A DNA stretch of 64,000 bases from Janthinobacterium sp. PAMC25594 (GCF_019443505.1 NZ_CP080377.1:3658001-3722000), one strand, 5' to 3'. Numbered from the stretch's first letter, positions 36,001 to 43,941 are shown. Notes: generated by a model from the sequence alone, not told the origin. Translations and numbers: made by a program.

Positions 36001-36513
36001 ATGTCTGAAATCTCAACCAAACCTTATATGCTGCGCGCCATCTATGAGTGGTGCACCGATAGCGGCTACACGCCTTATCTCGCGGTCAAAGTCGATTCGC
36101 GCACCACGGTACCGATGGAATACGTGAAAAAGGGCGAAATCGTGCTCAACATCAGCTTCGGCGCCACCAGCGGCCTGAAGATGGACAACGACGCCGTCCG
36201 CTTCCACGCCCGCTTTGGCGGAGTCTCGCGCGAAATCTACGTGCCTGTCGACAACGTGATGGCCATCTACGCCAACGAAAACGGCCAGGGCATGGCCTTC
36301 GAGCCCGTGCTGGGCAACGATGACCCGGACGCGCAACCGACGGACAGCCCGGCCTCGGCCGACCTGCCACCGCCAGCGCTGGCCCCGGTCTCCAGCGCCC
36401 CGACCCTGTCGTCCGTGCCGACCAGTTCCCCCGAACAACGCGACAACGCCACGCCCGGCGACGACGAGCCACCAAAAAAAGGCGGCCGCCCGACCCTGAC
36501 ACGAATTAAATAG
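36001..36513 (+). CDS. sspB: ClpXP adaptor SspB
   Basis: SspB delivers ssrA-tagged proteins to ClpXP. The folded domain (about 1-110) has PYMLRAIYEWCTDSGYTPYL and the substrate-groove strands VLNISFGAT and RFGGVSREIYVP. A long Pro/Ser/Ala-rich flexible linker follows and ends in the ClpX-binding tail GGRPTLTRIK, which matches the known GGRP-type tail of SspB. Length is 170 aa. It stands about 100 bases past the repeat element and immediately before tRNA-Thr. Confidence 0.95.
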   Translation: MSEISTKPYMLRAIYEWCTDSGYTPYLAVKVDSRTTVPMEYVKKGEIVLNISFGATSGLKMDNDAVRFHARFGGVSREIYVPVDNVMAIYANENGQGMAFEPVLGNDDPDAQPTDSPASADLPPPALAPVSSAPTLSSVPTSSPEQRDNATPGDDEPPKKGGRPTLTRIK

Positions 36514-36515
36514 CG

Positions 36516-36521
36516 TATAAT
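36516..36521 (+). promoter_or_regulatory. -10 element of tRNA-Thr promoter
   Basis: TATAAT lies 18 bases before the first tRNA base, overlapping the end of sspB by position only. A CTGACA upstream is too close (14-base spacer) to be a sure -35. Confidence 0.5.
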
Positions 36522-36539
36522 TCGCAACGCACAGTTTTT

Positions 36540-36619
<80 letters not shown>

Positions 36620-36633
36620 TTAGTATAAAAATC

Positions 36634-36668
36634 AAAGGGTTACGGCTTTCAGCTTGTAACCCTTTTTT
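36634..36668 (+). terminator. terminator after tRNA-Thr (element-borne)
   Basis: AAAGGGTTAC and GTAACCCTTT form a perfect 10-bp stem, followed by more T. It lies inside the element and functionally replaces the original chromosomal terminator now at 54764. Confidence 0.85.
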
Positions 36669-36690
36669 CATACGCACTCGATACCGGGTC

Positions 36691-36719
36691 GCCATGTAAC
36701 CACTGTGTAACCCGATTTG
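36691..36719. repeat. left arm-type repeat of the element
   Basis: GCCATGTAACCAC, then TGTGTAACCCGATTTG, contains two direct TGTAACC units. The same 29 bases with two differences occur at 54559-54587 near the other end. Placement at both ends suggests integrase or excisionase binding sites. Confidence 0.6.
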
Positions 36720-36805
36720 GAAAATCGCGGTTGGCCGTCAAAACGTGAGCGCATCCAAGGCAAGCTTGCCGTACCATGTAAAAAAATCAACCGGGAACAG
36801 ATACC

Positions 36806-37849
36806 ATGGACAACGATGTCGAAAACACATCTCAATTTTTGTTCTACGCTGCGTCTGATGGCAATGTAAAAGTGCAAGTCATCTTGGGTGATGAAACGGT
36901 CTGGACAACGCTCAAAGGGATGGCTGAAATTTTCGGTGTAGAAGAGAACACCATTGGCTACCACGTCAAAAATGTGTATGAAAGCAATGAGCTTGCGGAG
37001 ATTCGAACTACTCGAAAAATTCGAGTAGTTCGTCAAGAGGGGACTCGGCAGGTAAATAGAGAGCTCGATTTTTACAATCTCGACATGATAATTTCTGTCG
37101 GATATCGAGTAAATTCTGTTCAAGCAACTACCTTCAGAATATGGGCAACGGCCGTCCTCAAGGAATATTTGGTCAAAGGCTTCGCGCTAAATGACGATAG
37201 ATTAAAGCAAGGTAGCAAGTTGTTCGGCAAAGACTACTTCGACGAACTGCTTGAACGCATCAGGGAGATTCGGGCATCAGAGCGCCGCTTCTACCAGAAA
37301 ATCACGGACCTATATGCGCAATGCAGCATCGACTATGACAAGCATGCGCAAATCACCCAAGTATTCTATGCAACGGTGCAAAACAAGTTCCATTTTGCCA
37401 TCCATGGGCACACCGCTTCCGAATTGGTCAAGTTGCGTTCTGATGCTGACAAGCCCAACATGGGACTGACCGCTTGGAAGAATGAGAAAACCGGTGGGAA
37501 AATTCTTAAGACGGATATTTCAGTCGCCAAAAACTACCTTAGCGAGTCCGAACTGAGAAACATGAACCGCTTGGTGTCGCAATATCTCGATTTCGCAGAA
37601 GGCATGGCGGAACGTCAAAAGGCGATGACGATGGAGGCTTGGACAAAAAAGCTCGACGACTTTCTGAAATTCAATGAGTACGAGGTCTTGGATGGCGCCG
37701 GCCACGTCTCGGCCGATGCAGCTAAGAAGCTTGCCGAGGCTGAATTTGCTAAATTCCGCACGATACAAGACAAAGAGTTCACATCCGACTTTGATAAGGT
37801 CGTGAACGAAATAATGATAGAGGGACAAATTCCTCCGCCGAAGAATTAG
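36806..37849 (+). CDS. RhuM-family protein (virulence_RhuM)
   Basis: A 347-aa soluble protein of the RhuM family, first noted in the Salmonella SPI-3 island and now common on genomic islands. N-terminal residues (about 20-110) form an HTH-like KilA/Bro type module (VWTTLKGMAEIFGVEENTIG, YNLDMIISVGYRVNSVQATT, FRIWATAVLKEYLVKGFALN). A helical C-terminal half follows. The molecular function is unknown; association with defence or persistence functions of islands has been suggested. It is the first gene of the element next to attL and is preceded by about 190 bases containing the arm-type repeat. Codon use is more AT-rich than the core genes. Confidence 0.85.
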   Translation: MDNDVENTSQFLFYAASDGNVKVQVILGDETVWTTLKGMAEIFGVEENTIGYHVKNVYESNELAEIRTTRKIRVVRQEGTRQVNRELDFYNLDMIISVGYRVNSVQATTFRIWATAVLKEYLVKGFALNDDRLKQGSKLFGKDYFDELLERIREIRASERRFYQKITDLYAQCSIDYDKHAQITQVFYATVQNKFHFAIHGHTASELVKLRSDADKPNMGLTAWKNEKTGGKILKTDISVAKNYLSESELRNMNRLVSQYLDFAEGMAERQKAMTMEAWTKKLDDFLKFNEYEVLDGAGHVSADAAKKLAEAEFAKFRTIQDKEFTSDFDKVVNEIMIEGQIPPPKN

Positions 37850-37950
37850 GGCATCAGATACGAATGCTGCACCTGGCACTCGGCGAAGCACGCCACTGGT
37901 GCAGGCCCCTTAATCTGCGACGCTGCGAGCCTTCCCCGGAACACCACCAC

Positions 37951-38022
37951 GAAGACCGCCACTTTCGCCGAAGACCGCCACACTATTTACGTGGCCGTCT
38001 TCGTGACTTTTGGCGGTCTTCG
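37951..38022. repeat. GAAGACCGCCAC inverted-repeat cluster, copy A
   Basis: Several copies of GAAGACCGCCA and its complement (TGGCGGTCTTC, GTGGCCGTCTTC) alternate over 70 bases between the RhuM gene and the ATPase stop, forming nested hairpins. A diverged copy stands at about 44293-44348. It may be the shared transcript end of the convergent RhuM and ATPase genes. Confidence 0.65.
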
Positions 38023-38023
38023 C

Positions 38024-39286
38024 TCAAGAATCCGTACAAGAATCAGAAGAATCCGTACTTTTTTCTGCGGATTCTTCTGATTCTTCCGGATTCTTGTGGA
38101 TTGTTGTCGGCGACTTGCTCGGCAAATACCAGTTCCATCCGCCCGACTTGCTGCCCGGCTCCTTCGCAGATTCGATACCGGCCTTGGCCTTCGCATTGTT
38201 TGCGGCCGTCCATGAATACCCTGCGTCACTCACTTCCGCCTTGACCTGCTTGGCCGGCATCTGGCCGCCGTTCTCGGTCAGCAGGTCCACCAGCATCCGC
38301 TCCAGGTCGCGGCGGCCTTCGCCAGCTTCCCCGTTGTCGTCGTGCTCAACGTCGCCCAAGATTTCCCGCGCCGTGCCCTCAATGACACCCTCCCATACCG
38401 CATGCGTCGCCTCGATGCCGCCAGCAATGGTCACCAGGTCGAGCGAGTACGCCACGCCGCCATCGTCCGGCGCGATGTTCGACTTCGCCCTGGCCATCAC
38501 ACGCCGGTTGCTGCCCTCCTCCTTGGCCGTCACCAGCACCATGCGCGCCAGGGCGCCGAATGCCTGCGAGCCGATAACGCGGTCCTGCGGTGCTTTCCCG
38601 GCGCCGCCCTTGGCAAAGTGCGTGATGCCGATGACCGCGCAGCCGTGGGCGTCGGCGAAGTCCACCACCGCCTGCAGGCTGCGGCGCACGTCGTTGGCCC
38701 GGTGCATGTCACCGGCGACGACTGACACAATCGGGTCTATCAGCAGCAGGCTCACGCCGCCGATGGCGTCGACCGCGCGGCGCAGGTCGGCGATATCTTG
38801 TGACGGGTCGAACGGCGCGCTTTCCCCGTCCTGAGCAATACCCTCAATGAAGTGGCAGCGCGCCAGGTCGGCACCGGAGGCAATCAGGCGCGGCACCAGC
38901 GTATCGTCGGCCACGTCCTCGCTCGACCAAATCAGCACGTTTCCCAGCTGCTTGCACTGGCTGCCATCTGGCCAGCGTCCGCCAGCGGTCAGCACGGCGG
39001 CCAGCGCCAGGGCGAGCGTAGTTTTGCCGGTACCGGCGGCGCCAGCCAGGATGGTCAACTTCCCGGCCGGCACCCAGCCGGGCCACAGCCAGGTGATGGG
39101 CAATGGCTTGATGTCGGCGCCGCACCGGATTTTCACCACACGTTCGCCGCGCTGCATGGACCGGTCGAAGGGTCGCGCGGTCTCGCCGGCCTGCGCCAAC
39201 TGGATGCGCGCCAAGCGTGCCGCCTCGTCCTCCTTGCTCAAGGTAAAGCCGCCCATCTGGTCGCCGATATGATTGTCCGCCATCAT
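38024..39286 (-). CDS. RepA-like AAA family ATPase (AAA_25, plasmid/phage helicase type)
   Basis: A 420-aa RecA-fold ATPase like the hexameric RepA helicases of mobilizable plasmids and phage RadA-like proteins. Walker A is GAAGTGKTT (82-90), Walker B VSLLLIDPIVSVV, and the motif VIGITHFAKGG is typical of the family. C-terminal residues (about 320-375) form a winged-helix-like DNA-binding segment (GGQMPAKQVKAEVSDAGYSW). The last 30 residues are low complexity (E-E-S-E-E-S, S-S-D-S) and encoded by a long hairpin. It is the last gene of a six- or seven-gene leftward operon; each gene overlaps the next by four bases. Role: replication or maintenance of the element after excision (inference). Confidence 0.82.
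   Translation of the reverse strand: MMADNHIGDQMGGFTLSKEDEAARLARIQLAQAGETARPFDRSMQRGERVVKIRCGADIKPLPITWLWPGWVPAGKLTILAGAAGTGKTTLALALAAVLTAGGRWPDGSQCKQLGNVLIWSSEDVADDTLVPRLIASGADLARCHFIEGIAQDGESAPFDPSQDIADLRRAVDAIGGVSLLLIDPIVSVVAGDMHRANDVRRSLQAVVDFADAHGCAVIGITHFAKGGAGKAPQDRVIGSQAFGALARMVLVTAKEEGSNRRVMARAKSNIAPDDGGVAYSLDLVTIAGGIEATHAVWEGVIEGTAREILGDVEHDDNGEAGEGRRDLERMLVDLLTENGGQMPAKQVKAEVSDAGYSWTAANNAKAKAGIESAKEPGSKSGGWNWYLPSKSPTTIHKNPEESEESAEKSTDSSDSCTDS
38025..38096. repeat. long hairpin in the ATPase 3' end, copy A
   Basis: The left arm (38025-38055) and right arm (38068-38096) are complementary over about 29 positions with one small bulge; the 12-base loop is TACTTTTTTCTG. It is built from AAGAATCCG and AAGAATCAG units. 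It overlaps the last codons of the ATPase gene (E-E-S-E-E-S). A related hairpin is at 44354-44415. Confidence 0.8.
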
Positions 39287-39600
39287 GCTTTCGCCAACTT
39301 CAAAAACGCCGTGCGATGGTGGTCACTGTCGACCAAGAGCAAACGCTGAGGCCGGGCTTGATACAGCCGGTCGGCCAGCGTGCGCAGCGCGCCGTACCTG
39401 GTCAGCGTGCCAGGAAACAGCAGCACCACGTCCAGGCCCGCCACCGCGCGGCATTCCAGCGGCGTCGGCAAGTTGGCCGGGTCGATTTCGATGGCGTTGC
39501 GCTTGGGCGGCAGCATGCCCATGCCAAGCCACAGCACGCCGCCTACCGGCGCCAGGCCATACTCGGCGCGGATGCGCGCCAATTCCGCCAAGGTGCTCAT
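39283..39600 (-). CDS. hypothetical protein (105 aa) in the ATPase operon
   Basis: I recognise no domain. The sequence starts MSTLAELARIRAEYGLAPVG and has hydrophobic strands (VLWLGMGMLPP, DVVLLFPGTL) and a C-terminal QRLLLVDSDHHRTAFL, which looks like a small alpha/beta fold with a possible nucleotide- or metal-facing Asp/His cluster. Four-base overlaps with both neighbours (ATGA type) show it is a real, translationally coupled gene. It has no signal peptide. Confidence 0.72.
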   Translation of the reverse strand: MSTLAELARIRAEYGLAPVGGVLWLGMGMLPPKRNAIEIDPANLPTPLECRAVAGLDVVLLFPGTLTRYGALRTLADRLYQARPQRLLLVDSDHHRTAFLKLAKA

Positions 39601-40052
39601 GCTGCACCGCCGGGCATGTCAAAGTGATTGGGCAGCACTAGCAGGATGCGAGTGCGGCCAGGTTCGGCGAAGTGGTCAATGTAGCGCAGCGCCTGCTCAA
39701 GCTTCATGCTCACCAGGCCGGCAGGCGCGCGCGCTTGAATCGTTACCTTGCTGGCATCCTCAAGGCCAAGAGTTCCACCACCATAAACCAGTGCCGGCGG
39801 CGGCCCGACTTCCGGCGGCTCGGGGAGCTGGTACCGGCTGGCTGCTTGCCGCTCGCTCTGGTGGCGAATACGCACCGAGCGGATGGATATCTCGCGGTAG
39901 GCGGGGCAATCCGCCGAGGCCCGATGCTCGCCGGCCAGCTGGTGCGCGGCATCAAGCGTCAGGTCCATGGCCAGGACTTCGCCGCTTTCGGTGAGAACGT
40001 CGTACAGTGGTTCTGCGGTATCGCCGTTTGGCGGCATGTATGCGGCGCTCAT
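39597..40052 (-). CDS. hypothetical protein (151 aa) in the ATPase operon
   Basis: No recognised domain. The N-terminal half has MPPNGDTAEPLYDVLTESGE, the middle is Arg-rich (REISIRSVRIRHQSERQAAS) and the last third contains RILLVLPNHFDMPGGA. It is soluble and probably cytoplasmic. The start overlaps the upstream stop by four bases and the stop overlaps the next start, so it is part of the same coupled chain. Confidence 0.7.
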   Translation of the reverse strand: MSAAYMPPNGDTAEPLYDVLTESGEVLAMDLTLDAAHQLAGEHRASADCPAYREISIRSVRIRHQSERQAASRYQLPEPPEVGPPPALVYGGGTLGLEDASKVTIQARAPAGLVSMKLEQALRYIDHFAEPGRTRILLVLPNHFDMPGGAA

Positions 40053-40315
40053 TTTGGTCCCCGGTCTTCGTTGTCAGCAACCAGGCGGATGCTGGCCGGC
40101 GCGGTGGTTGGCTTTTCCAGCGGGTACATTTTGGCGACCATGTTGGCAAAGTCCACGATATCGTCGCGCCACTTCGGGGCCGTCGCGCGGTAGCGGTCAA
40201 TCATCAGTTGCTCTTCGCGGCTGAGCGTCGCTGGCACCAGCGTAACCGGCGGCCGCAATAGCACGGGCCTGGCGACCTTGCGTGTCCGTGGTGGTTTCGG
40301 TGGCGTGGCGCTCAT
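40049..40315 (-). CDS. hypothetical protein (88 aa) in the ATPase operon
   Basis: A small protein with a basic, Pro-rich N-terminus (MSATPPKPPRTRKVARPV) and a helical second half (REEQLMIDRYRATAPKWRDD, IVDFANMVAKMYP). The second half resembles short element-encoded regulators that carry R-x-x-P-K-W-R; no function can be assigned. It is coupled to both neighbours by four-base overlaps. Confidence 0.7.
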   Translation of the reverse strand: MSATPPKPPRTRKVARPVLLRPPVTLVPATLSREEQLMIDRYRATAPKWRDDIVDFANMVAKMYPLEKPTTAPASIRLVADNEDRGPK

Positions 40316-40917
40316 GCTGGCACCTGCTCTTTGTACCAGTCAGCACGGTCGCATACGCTATCGCTCATCTGCTCGCACACGGCAGCAACCATCGCCACCA
40401 GGTTGCATACGGCGCCCTGGCTGAGCGGCGGCGCGCTGTCGGGGTCGTCCGGATTGAAATTGTCCTGCGCCACCACGTTACCGGCGACGATGCGCAGCAC
40501 CGTGCCCAAGCCGGCGCTGATGGTCGCCACCCTGTTGAGGTCGCGCATCAGCGGCGCGGCGCCGACGTGGGCGGCCATGAGCCGGTCGGTGAATTGCTCA
40601 AACCGGTCTTCGAATACTGAGGTGGTGGGCGCCGCCGTGTGGCCGTGGCTGGCGCTTGCTGGCGCCGCCGCGCGCAGGGTCGAGTCGAAACCCTGCTCCC
40701 ACGCGGCCAGCATGTCAGGAAAGGCCGGCGATGCTTCGTGCGTCAGCACCATGTCGGCCAGCCGCAGCGCGCGGCATACCGCCGCCGATATCGGCCGGGC
40801 GCGGCCAGCGTTGTGCAGCAGCCAGTCGGTGGCGGTGGCGCTGCCGGCGGCCAGCAGCTGCTCAGGCGTCGGGCCTGCGTCGGCTGGCGCTGGGTTGTGT
40901 GATTTACGGGAGCTCAT
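40312..40917 (-). CDS. hypothetical protein (201 aa) in the ATPase operon
   Basis: An Ala-rich, mostly helical soluble protein with several tryptophans and cysteines (ATDWLLHNAGRARPI, AVCNLVAMVAAVCEQMSDSV). No domain is recognised. The second half reads like a small DUF of element accessory proteins. Four-base overlaps with the genes on both sides mark it as a member of the operon. Confidence 0.7.
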   Translation of the reverse strand: MSSRKSHNPAPADAGPTPEQLLAAGSATATDWLLHNAGRARPISAAVCRALRLADMVLTHEASPAFPDMLAAWEQGFDSTLRAAAPASASHGHTAAPTTSVFEDRFEQFTDRLMAAHVGAAPLMRDLNRVATISAGLGTVLRIVAGNVVAQDNFNPDDPDSAPPLSQGAVCNLVAMVAAVCEQMSDSVCDRADWYKEQVPA

Positions 40918-41420
40918 GCTGCACCGCCTTCCGCGACCAGGGCGGCAATGTTGGCTTGGCCCTCACCGATGAGGGCGGCATTGCGCGGCGCACAGGTGGC
41001 GAAGCAGTTGATGGCGGCGACGGCATCAGCGGCGGTCGGCGCCAGGTCGGTCAGCGCGTCCAGCTTGTCGAACAGTGCTGCCAGCAGTATCTCGATGTCG
41101 TCTGCTTGCGCCTCGATGTCGGCGGCGAGCTGGCCGATGATACGCAGGCCGCCCACATAGTCGCCGTCCGCTGTCACCGGCTGGCCGCTGGCGCGGCGCC
41201 AGATGGCGTGCCCCTCTGCGATGCCAGATGCGAAGGCGTCAGCCGCCGCGGTGCCGACCTGGTACGGCTGGCCGATGCGCGCGCCTTCGATGCGGTAGGC
41301 AAGCGCTGCCCGGGCGCCGTCCATGTATTCGCCTGAGCGCGGGTCGCGGCTGGCGCTGAACGCGGCGGAAAAGAGCTGGTCGACGGTGATGGCCACCGCC
41401 TGGCTATTCACGGCGTTCAT
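40914..41420 (-). CDS. hypothetical protein (168 aa), paralogue of the next upstream gene
   Basis: Residues about 8-80 match the whole of the neighbouring 91-aa protein: both share T/S-V-D-Q-L, D/T-P-R-S, GARAALAYRIE versus GARMALEHRIE, and PYQVGTAAADAF then I-W-R. After this shared module it carries an extra helical half (LAADIEAQADDIEILLAALF). The module looks like a small all-alpha domain; its function is unknown. The gene is coupled on both sides by four-base overlaps. A tandem duplication followed by fusion or extension explains the pair. Confidence 0.72.
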   Translation of the reverse strand: MNAVNSQAVAITVDQLFSAAFSASRDPRSGEYMDGARAALAYRIEGARIGQPYQVGTAAADAFASGIAEGHAIWRRASGQPVTADGDYVGGLRIIGQLAADIEAQADDIEILLAALFDKLDALTDLAPTAADAVAAINCFATCAPRNAALIGEGQANIAALVAEGGAA

Positions 41421-41692
41421 GCTGCACCGCCAATCTTTGCTACAGCAGTACGCCAGATGGTCTTGCCTTCCTCGATGCCAGCAAAGAAAGCATCAGCGGC
41501 GGCCGTGCCCACCTGATACGGAATGTCGAAGTCCTTGCGCTCGATGCGGTGCTCAAGCGCCATGCGTGCGCCGGCCTTGTATTCCTGGCTGCGCGGAGTG
41601 CGGCCGTTGTAGAACGCGGTTTGATAGAGCTGGTCGACGGACAGGGCCGTAGCTGCTGATGGGATATGTTGGGGTGTGGTGGTGCCTGGCAT
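41417..41692 (-). CDS. hypothetical protein (91 aa), first gene of the ATPase operon
   Basis: A 91-aa protein carrying the SVDQLYQTAFYNGRTPRSQE and PYQVGTAAADAFFAGIEEG module shared with the next gene. The ATG at 41692 is preceded by GGAGG at ideal distance, which decides the start over the longer open frame reaching 41836. It is the first gene after a leader of about 240 bases that contains an intrinsic terminator hairpin. Confidence 0.75.
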   Translation of the reverse strand: MPGTTTPQHIPSAATALSVDQLYQTAFYNGRTPRSQEYKAGARMALEHRIERKDFDIPYQVGTAAADAFFAGIEEGKTIWRTAVAKIGGAA

Positions 41693-41849
41693 AGTTGCCT
41701 CCGGTGTGTGGTCTAGAACCGCACATCCCGTCGCCAAACGGGGTGAGCAGCAAATGGTGGGGTTGGCGAACCGGTACACACGGAAACCGGCATACCCGAA
41801 GGTATCCCCACCACTGCCGCTCATAGAGGACGTCATGGTGCAACGGACG

Positions 41850-41871
41850 AAAAAAAGCCGCCTGGTGGCGG
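41850..41871 (-). terminator. terminator-like hairpin in the leader of the ATPase operon
   Basis: Read on the minus strand: CCGCC-ACCA-GGCGG-C followed by T7. It lies between the promoter at 41932-41960 and the first gene at 41692, so transcripts must pass it. This fits attenuation or anti-termination control of the operon. Confidence 0.65.
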
Positions 41872-41931
41872 TCGTCCGCCGGTGTATTCCGAGTCGCCAA
41901 ACCCGTGCCCCTCTTTATCGGGGACGTTTTT

Positions 41932-41960
41932 AGAATAGACCGGCAACAGGCAGGCGTCAA
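41932..41960 (-). promoter_or_regulatory. strong sigma-70 promoter of the ATPase operon
   Basis: On the minus strand TTGACG, a 17-base spacer and TATTCT stand at near-consensus positions. It points leftward toward the gene at 41692. The remainder of 41693-42130 holds the leader on this side and the start region of the rightward AT-rich gene; I see no gene in it. Confidence 0.7.
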
Positions 41961-42067
41961 GGCTTTTCGTCGACCGCCATTTTAGCATCCATTAGATAAA
42001 ATTGCATTATTGATATTTTGACCTCATTCTGTCTTGGCACTTGGGATGTGTGACAATTGGAGTGTTT

Positions 42068-42091
42068 TGTTGAGGGCAACATGTTTATAAT
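42068..42091 (+). promoter_or_regulatory. promoter with overlapping small palindrome, AT-rich gene pair
   Basis: TATAAT at 42086-42091 lies 39 bases before the ATG at 42131. Just upstream TGTTG-AGGG-CAACA (42068-42081) forms a palindrome where a repressor could bind. No clear -35 is present. Confidence 0.5.
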
Positions 42092-42130
42092 CTGACATAC
42101 ATATAACTATTTTGTCCAAGACACGAATAC

Positions 42131-43090
42131 ATGAAATCGAATACTCGTACAGTGAAATATTTTGATTGCCAAGTTAGCGCCCATGCTAATGACAAAAATT
42201 TAGGCGCAGTCGATTTGCCGCCGCGCTCTATGGCGGATTTGCTGGCTAATATGAAGGCGCATCTCACAGTAGACCCATGCCACCGTAGAAATAGGACAAA
42301 AACTGAAACTTTTCATATTGCAGATATTCAAATAGATACAGCTAGGAATAAAGCTATTATTCTTATAAATCGTTCGGATACGCTTGCTGCGGACCAAGCA
42401 ATATCAGACCCAAGTTCGGCACACTTTAATGTTTCGCCAAAACAAGGCAATGAGGGAAATGCCTCATCCGCGCACGTAGCGATTAATTTAATTCCAGTTC
42501 GCGGTAATACATACGTCACCCTTATTGAAGACTCAATTGGAATAAGCAGTAAAGATGTTTGCATGCTGATAGGAATGGTTTTGCGAAGCTCGGCAATCGC
42601 GAATAGGACGTTTTTTTATGTCAATGATGCGAGTGGAGACCCTGCACTAAGAAGATTTGCAAAATATAAATTCTTATTCCGAGGACACTTATCCGCAAGC
42701 TTTGAAAAAGAATTAAATGCTGGCGTTTTAAGCGGGTTGGAAATATCTGACTTTACTAAAGCTGCTGTCGCTTTTGATGCAGCCGCAACTGCGATAGAAC
42801 AAAAGAAAGTTATTTACTTAAAACCAAGAGACAAGAAGCATCCGGTATGGGACACTGTTAAATCTGTCTGCAAAACTGCTGACGCAAATCAGTTTTCTAG
42901 CGTACGAGTGGTCTACACTGATGATGCTAACTTCGCCAGAAAGGTCGAGCTCGATGCAAGAACTTTGCAACTTGTAAACGAAGACCGATTTGTAAAGAAA
43001 GCTCGGTTGGAAAATTTTACCGTTCGTCTCGATACCGGCTTTGAGACCGTGCATGGCGAGATTTCCGGGAAAATGTGTGCTCTTCTATGA
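42131..43090 (+). CDS. unknown soluble protein (319 aa), first gene of AT-rich two-gene module
   Basis: I do not recognise this protein. It has no signal peptide or transmembrane helix. The first half is Asn/Asp/Ser-rich with strands (KYFDCQVSAHANDKNLGAVD, FHIADIQIDTARNKAIILIN, SSAHVAINLIPVRGNTYVTL). The second half is helical then strand-rich (LGAVDLPP early, KFLFRGHLSASFEKELNAG, RVVYTDDANFARKVELDART). Composition is clearly AT-rich compared with flanking genes, a sign of recent acquisition. The next gene, a four-helix membrane protein, starts 10 bases later, so they form a two-gene unit. Size and pairing resemble membrane/soluble anti-phage pairs such as Kiwa, but I see no sequence relation. 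Confidence 0.75.
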   Translation: MKSNTRTVKYFDCQVSAHANDKNLGAVDLPPRSMADLLANMKAHLTVDPCHRRNRTKTETFHIADIQIDTARNKAIILINRSDTLAADQAISDPSSAHFNVSPKQGNEGNASSAHVAINLIPVRGNTYVTLIEDSIGISSKDVCMLIGMVLRSSAIANRTFFYVNDASGDPALRRFAKYKFLFRGHLSASFEKELNAGVLSGLEISDFTKAAVAFDAAATAIEQKKVIYLKPRDKKHPVWDTVKSVCKTADANQFSSVRVVYTDDANFARKVELDARTLQLVNEDRFVKKARLENFTVRLDTGFETVHGEISGKMCALL

Positions 43091-43099
43091 TTGAATAAA

Positions 43100-43702
43100 A
43101 TGCTCTGGTATCAATTATTAAGACCCTTCAGTTATATATTAATCCAGCACCCTGTAATAAAGAGGGTGAATTGGCTCGTCCCTGCAATACTAACTGTTGC
43201 TGCATTAATTTTGATACTGCCGTTTAAACAGTCAATAAATATTTGGGGCGCGGATGGACTTATTTCATCCACACAGGGTTTTGTGCAGGGACTGCCTGGA
43301 TTTTATATTGCCGCTCTTGCTGCCATTGCCACTTTTGGCCAACAAACAACTCTTGATAAGGTTATACCATCTCCCACACCGACACTACATACAAGTTATT
43401 CAGGTACATGGGTGGAAATGAAACTTACACGAAGAAGATTTTTATGTTTAATGTTCGCCTATTTGACAGCAGTAAGTATCGTCTTAAGTCTCCTGGCTTA
43501 CTATTGCCGCGCAGTCGCAGCGCCAGCACGTAAGCTATTTATTCCCATGTTCGTTGACGTTTTATCGTTACTGGCATTAGGTGCATATCTGCTTTTTTTA
43601 TTTCAACTTGTTGTAGTGACTTTATGGGGTCTTTATTATTTAGGGGATAGGATGCATCAACCTGACCCGTATGACCCACCATCCTTGCCACCAACTCCTT
43701 AA
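43100..43702 (+). CDS. unknown four-helix membrane protein (200 aa), second gene of the module
   Basis: Four hydrophobic segments are visible. They are at about 22-42 (WLVPAILTVAALILILPF), about 65-85 (GFYIAALAAIATFG), about 112-135 (FLCLMFAYLTAVSIVLSLL) and about 150-185 (VDVLSLLALGAYLLFLFQLV and continuing). The loop between helices 2 and 3 holds a Thr/Pro/Ser-rich stretch, and the tail is Pro-rich (DPYDPPSLPPTP). No family is recognised. The ATG at 43100 is chosen, 10 bases after the stop of the first gene; a TTG at 43091 directly after the stop is an alternative. It probably anchors or senses at the inner membrane for the soluble partner. Confidence 0.75.
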   Translation: MLWYQLLRPFSYILIQHPVIKRVNWLVPAILTVAALILILPFKQSINIWGADGLISSTQGFVQGLPGFYIAALAAIATFGQQTTLDKVIPSPTPTLHTSYSGTWVEMKLTRRRFLCLMFAYLTAVSIVLSLLAYYCRAVAAPARKLFIPMFVDVLSLLALGAYLLFLFQLVVVTLWGLYYLGDRMHQPDPYDPPSLPPTP

Positions 43703-43908
43703 TTGCCACCAACATATTGCCAACACTGTAGAGGGCAATATTTCCTGCTTCACTTGCGCTCACGCTCGGCGTTGGCTTCCTGAGCCTGAGCCTGCGTGTG
43801 AGCGCAACCTCACGTCCCGGGTGCGAAATTCCCCACCGCATCAAGAAGGCGGTCAAATCTTGCCGCATCTCCATTACCCGCCAGCGGCCTGGCTCGGCCA
43901 CGGCCGCT

Positions 43909-43941
43909 CAACGACTGTTCAACGGACGTTCAACGACTGTT
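43909..43941. repeat. 11-bp direct repeat, three tandem copies
   Basis: CAACGACTGTT, CAACGGACGTT, CAACGACTGTT follow each other without gaps. The 11-bp period is one helical turn, so bound proteins would line up on one face of the DNA. Confidence 0.75.

Noticed and set aside
42131..43702. Identification of the gene pair as Kiwa (kwaA/kwaB)
   Set aside because: Only sizes and four-helix topology agree; gene order is reversed and I recognise none of the DUF4868 motifs.
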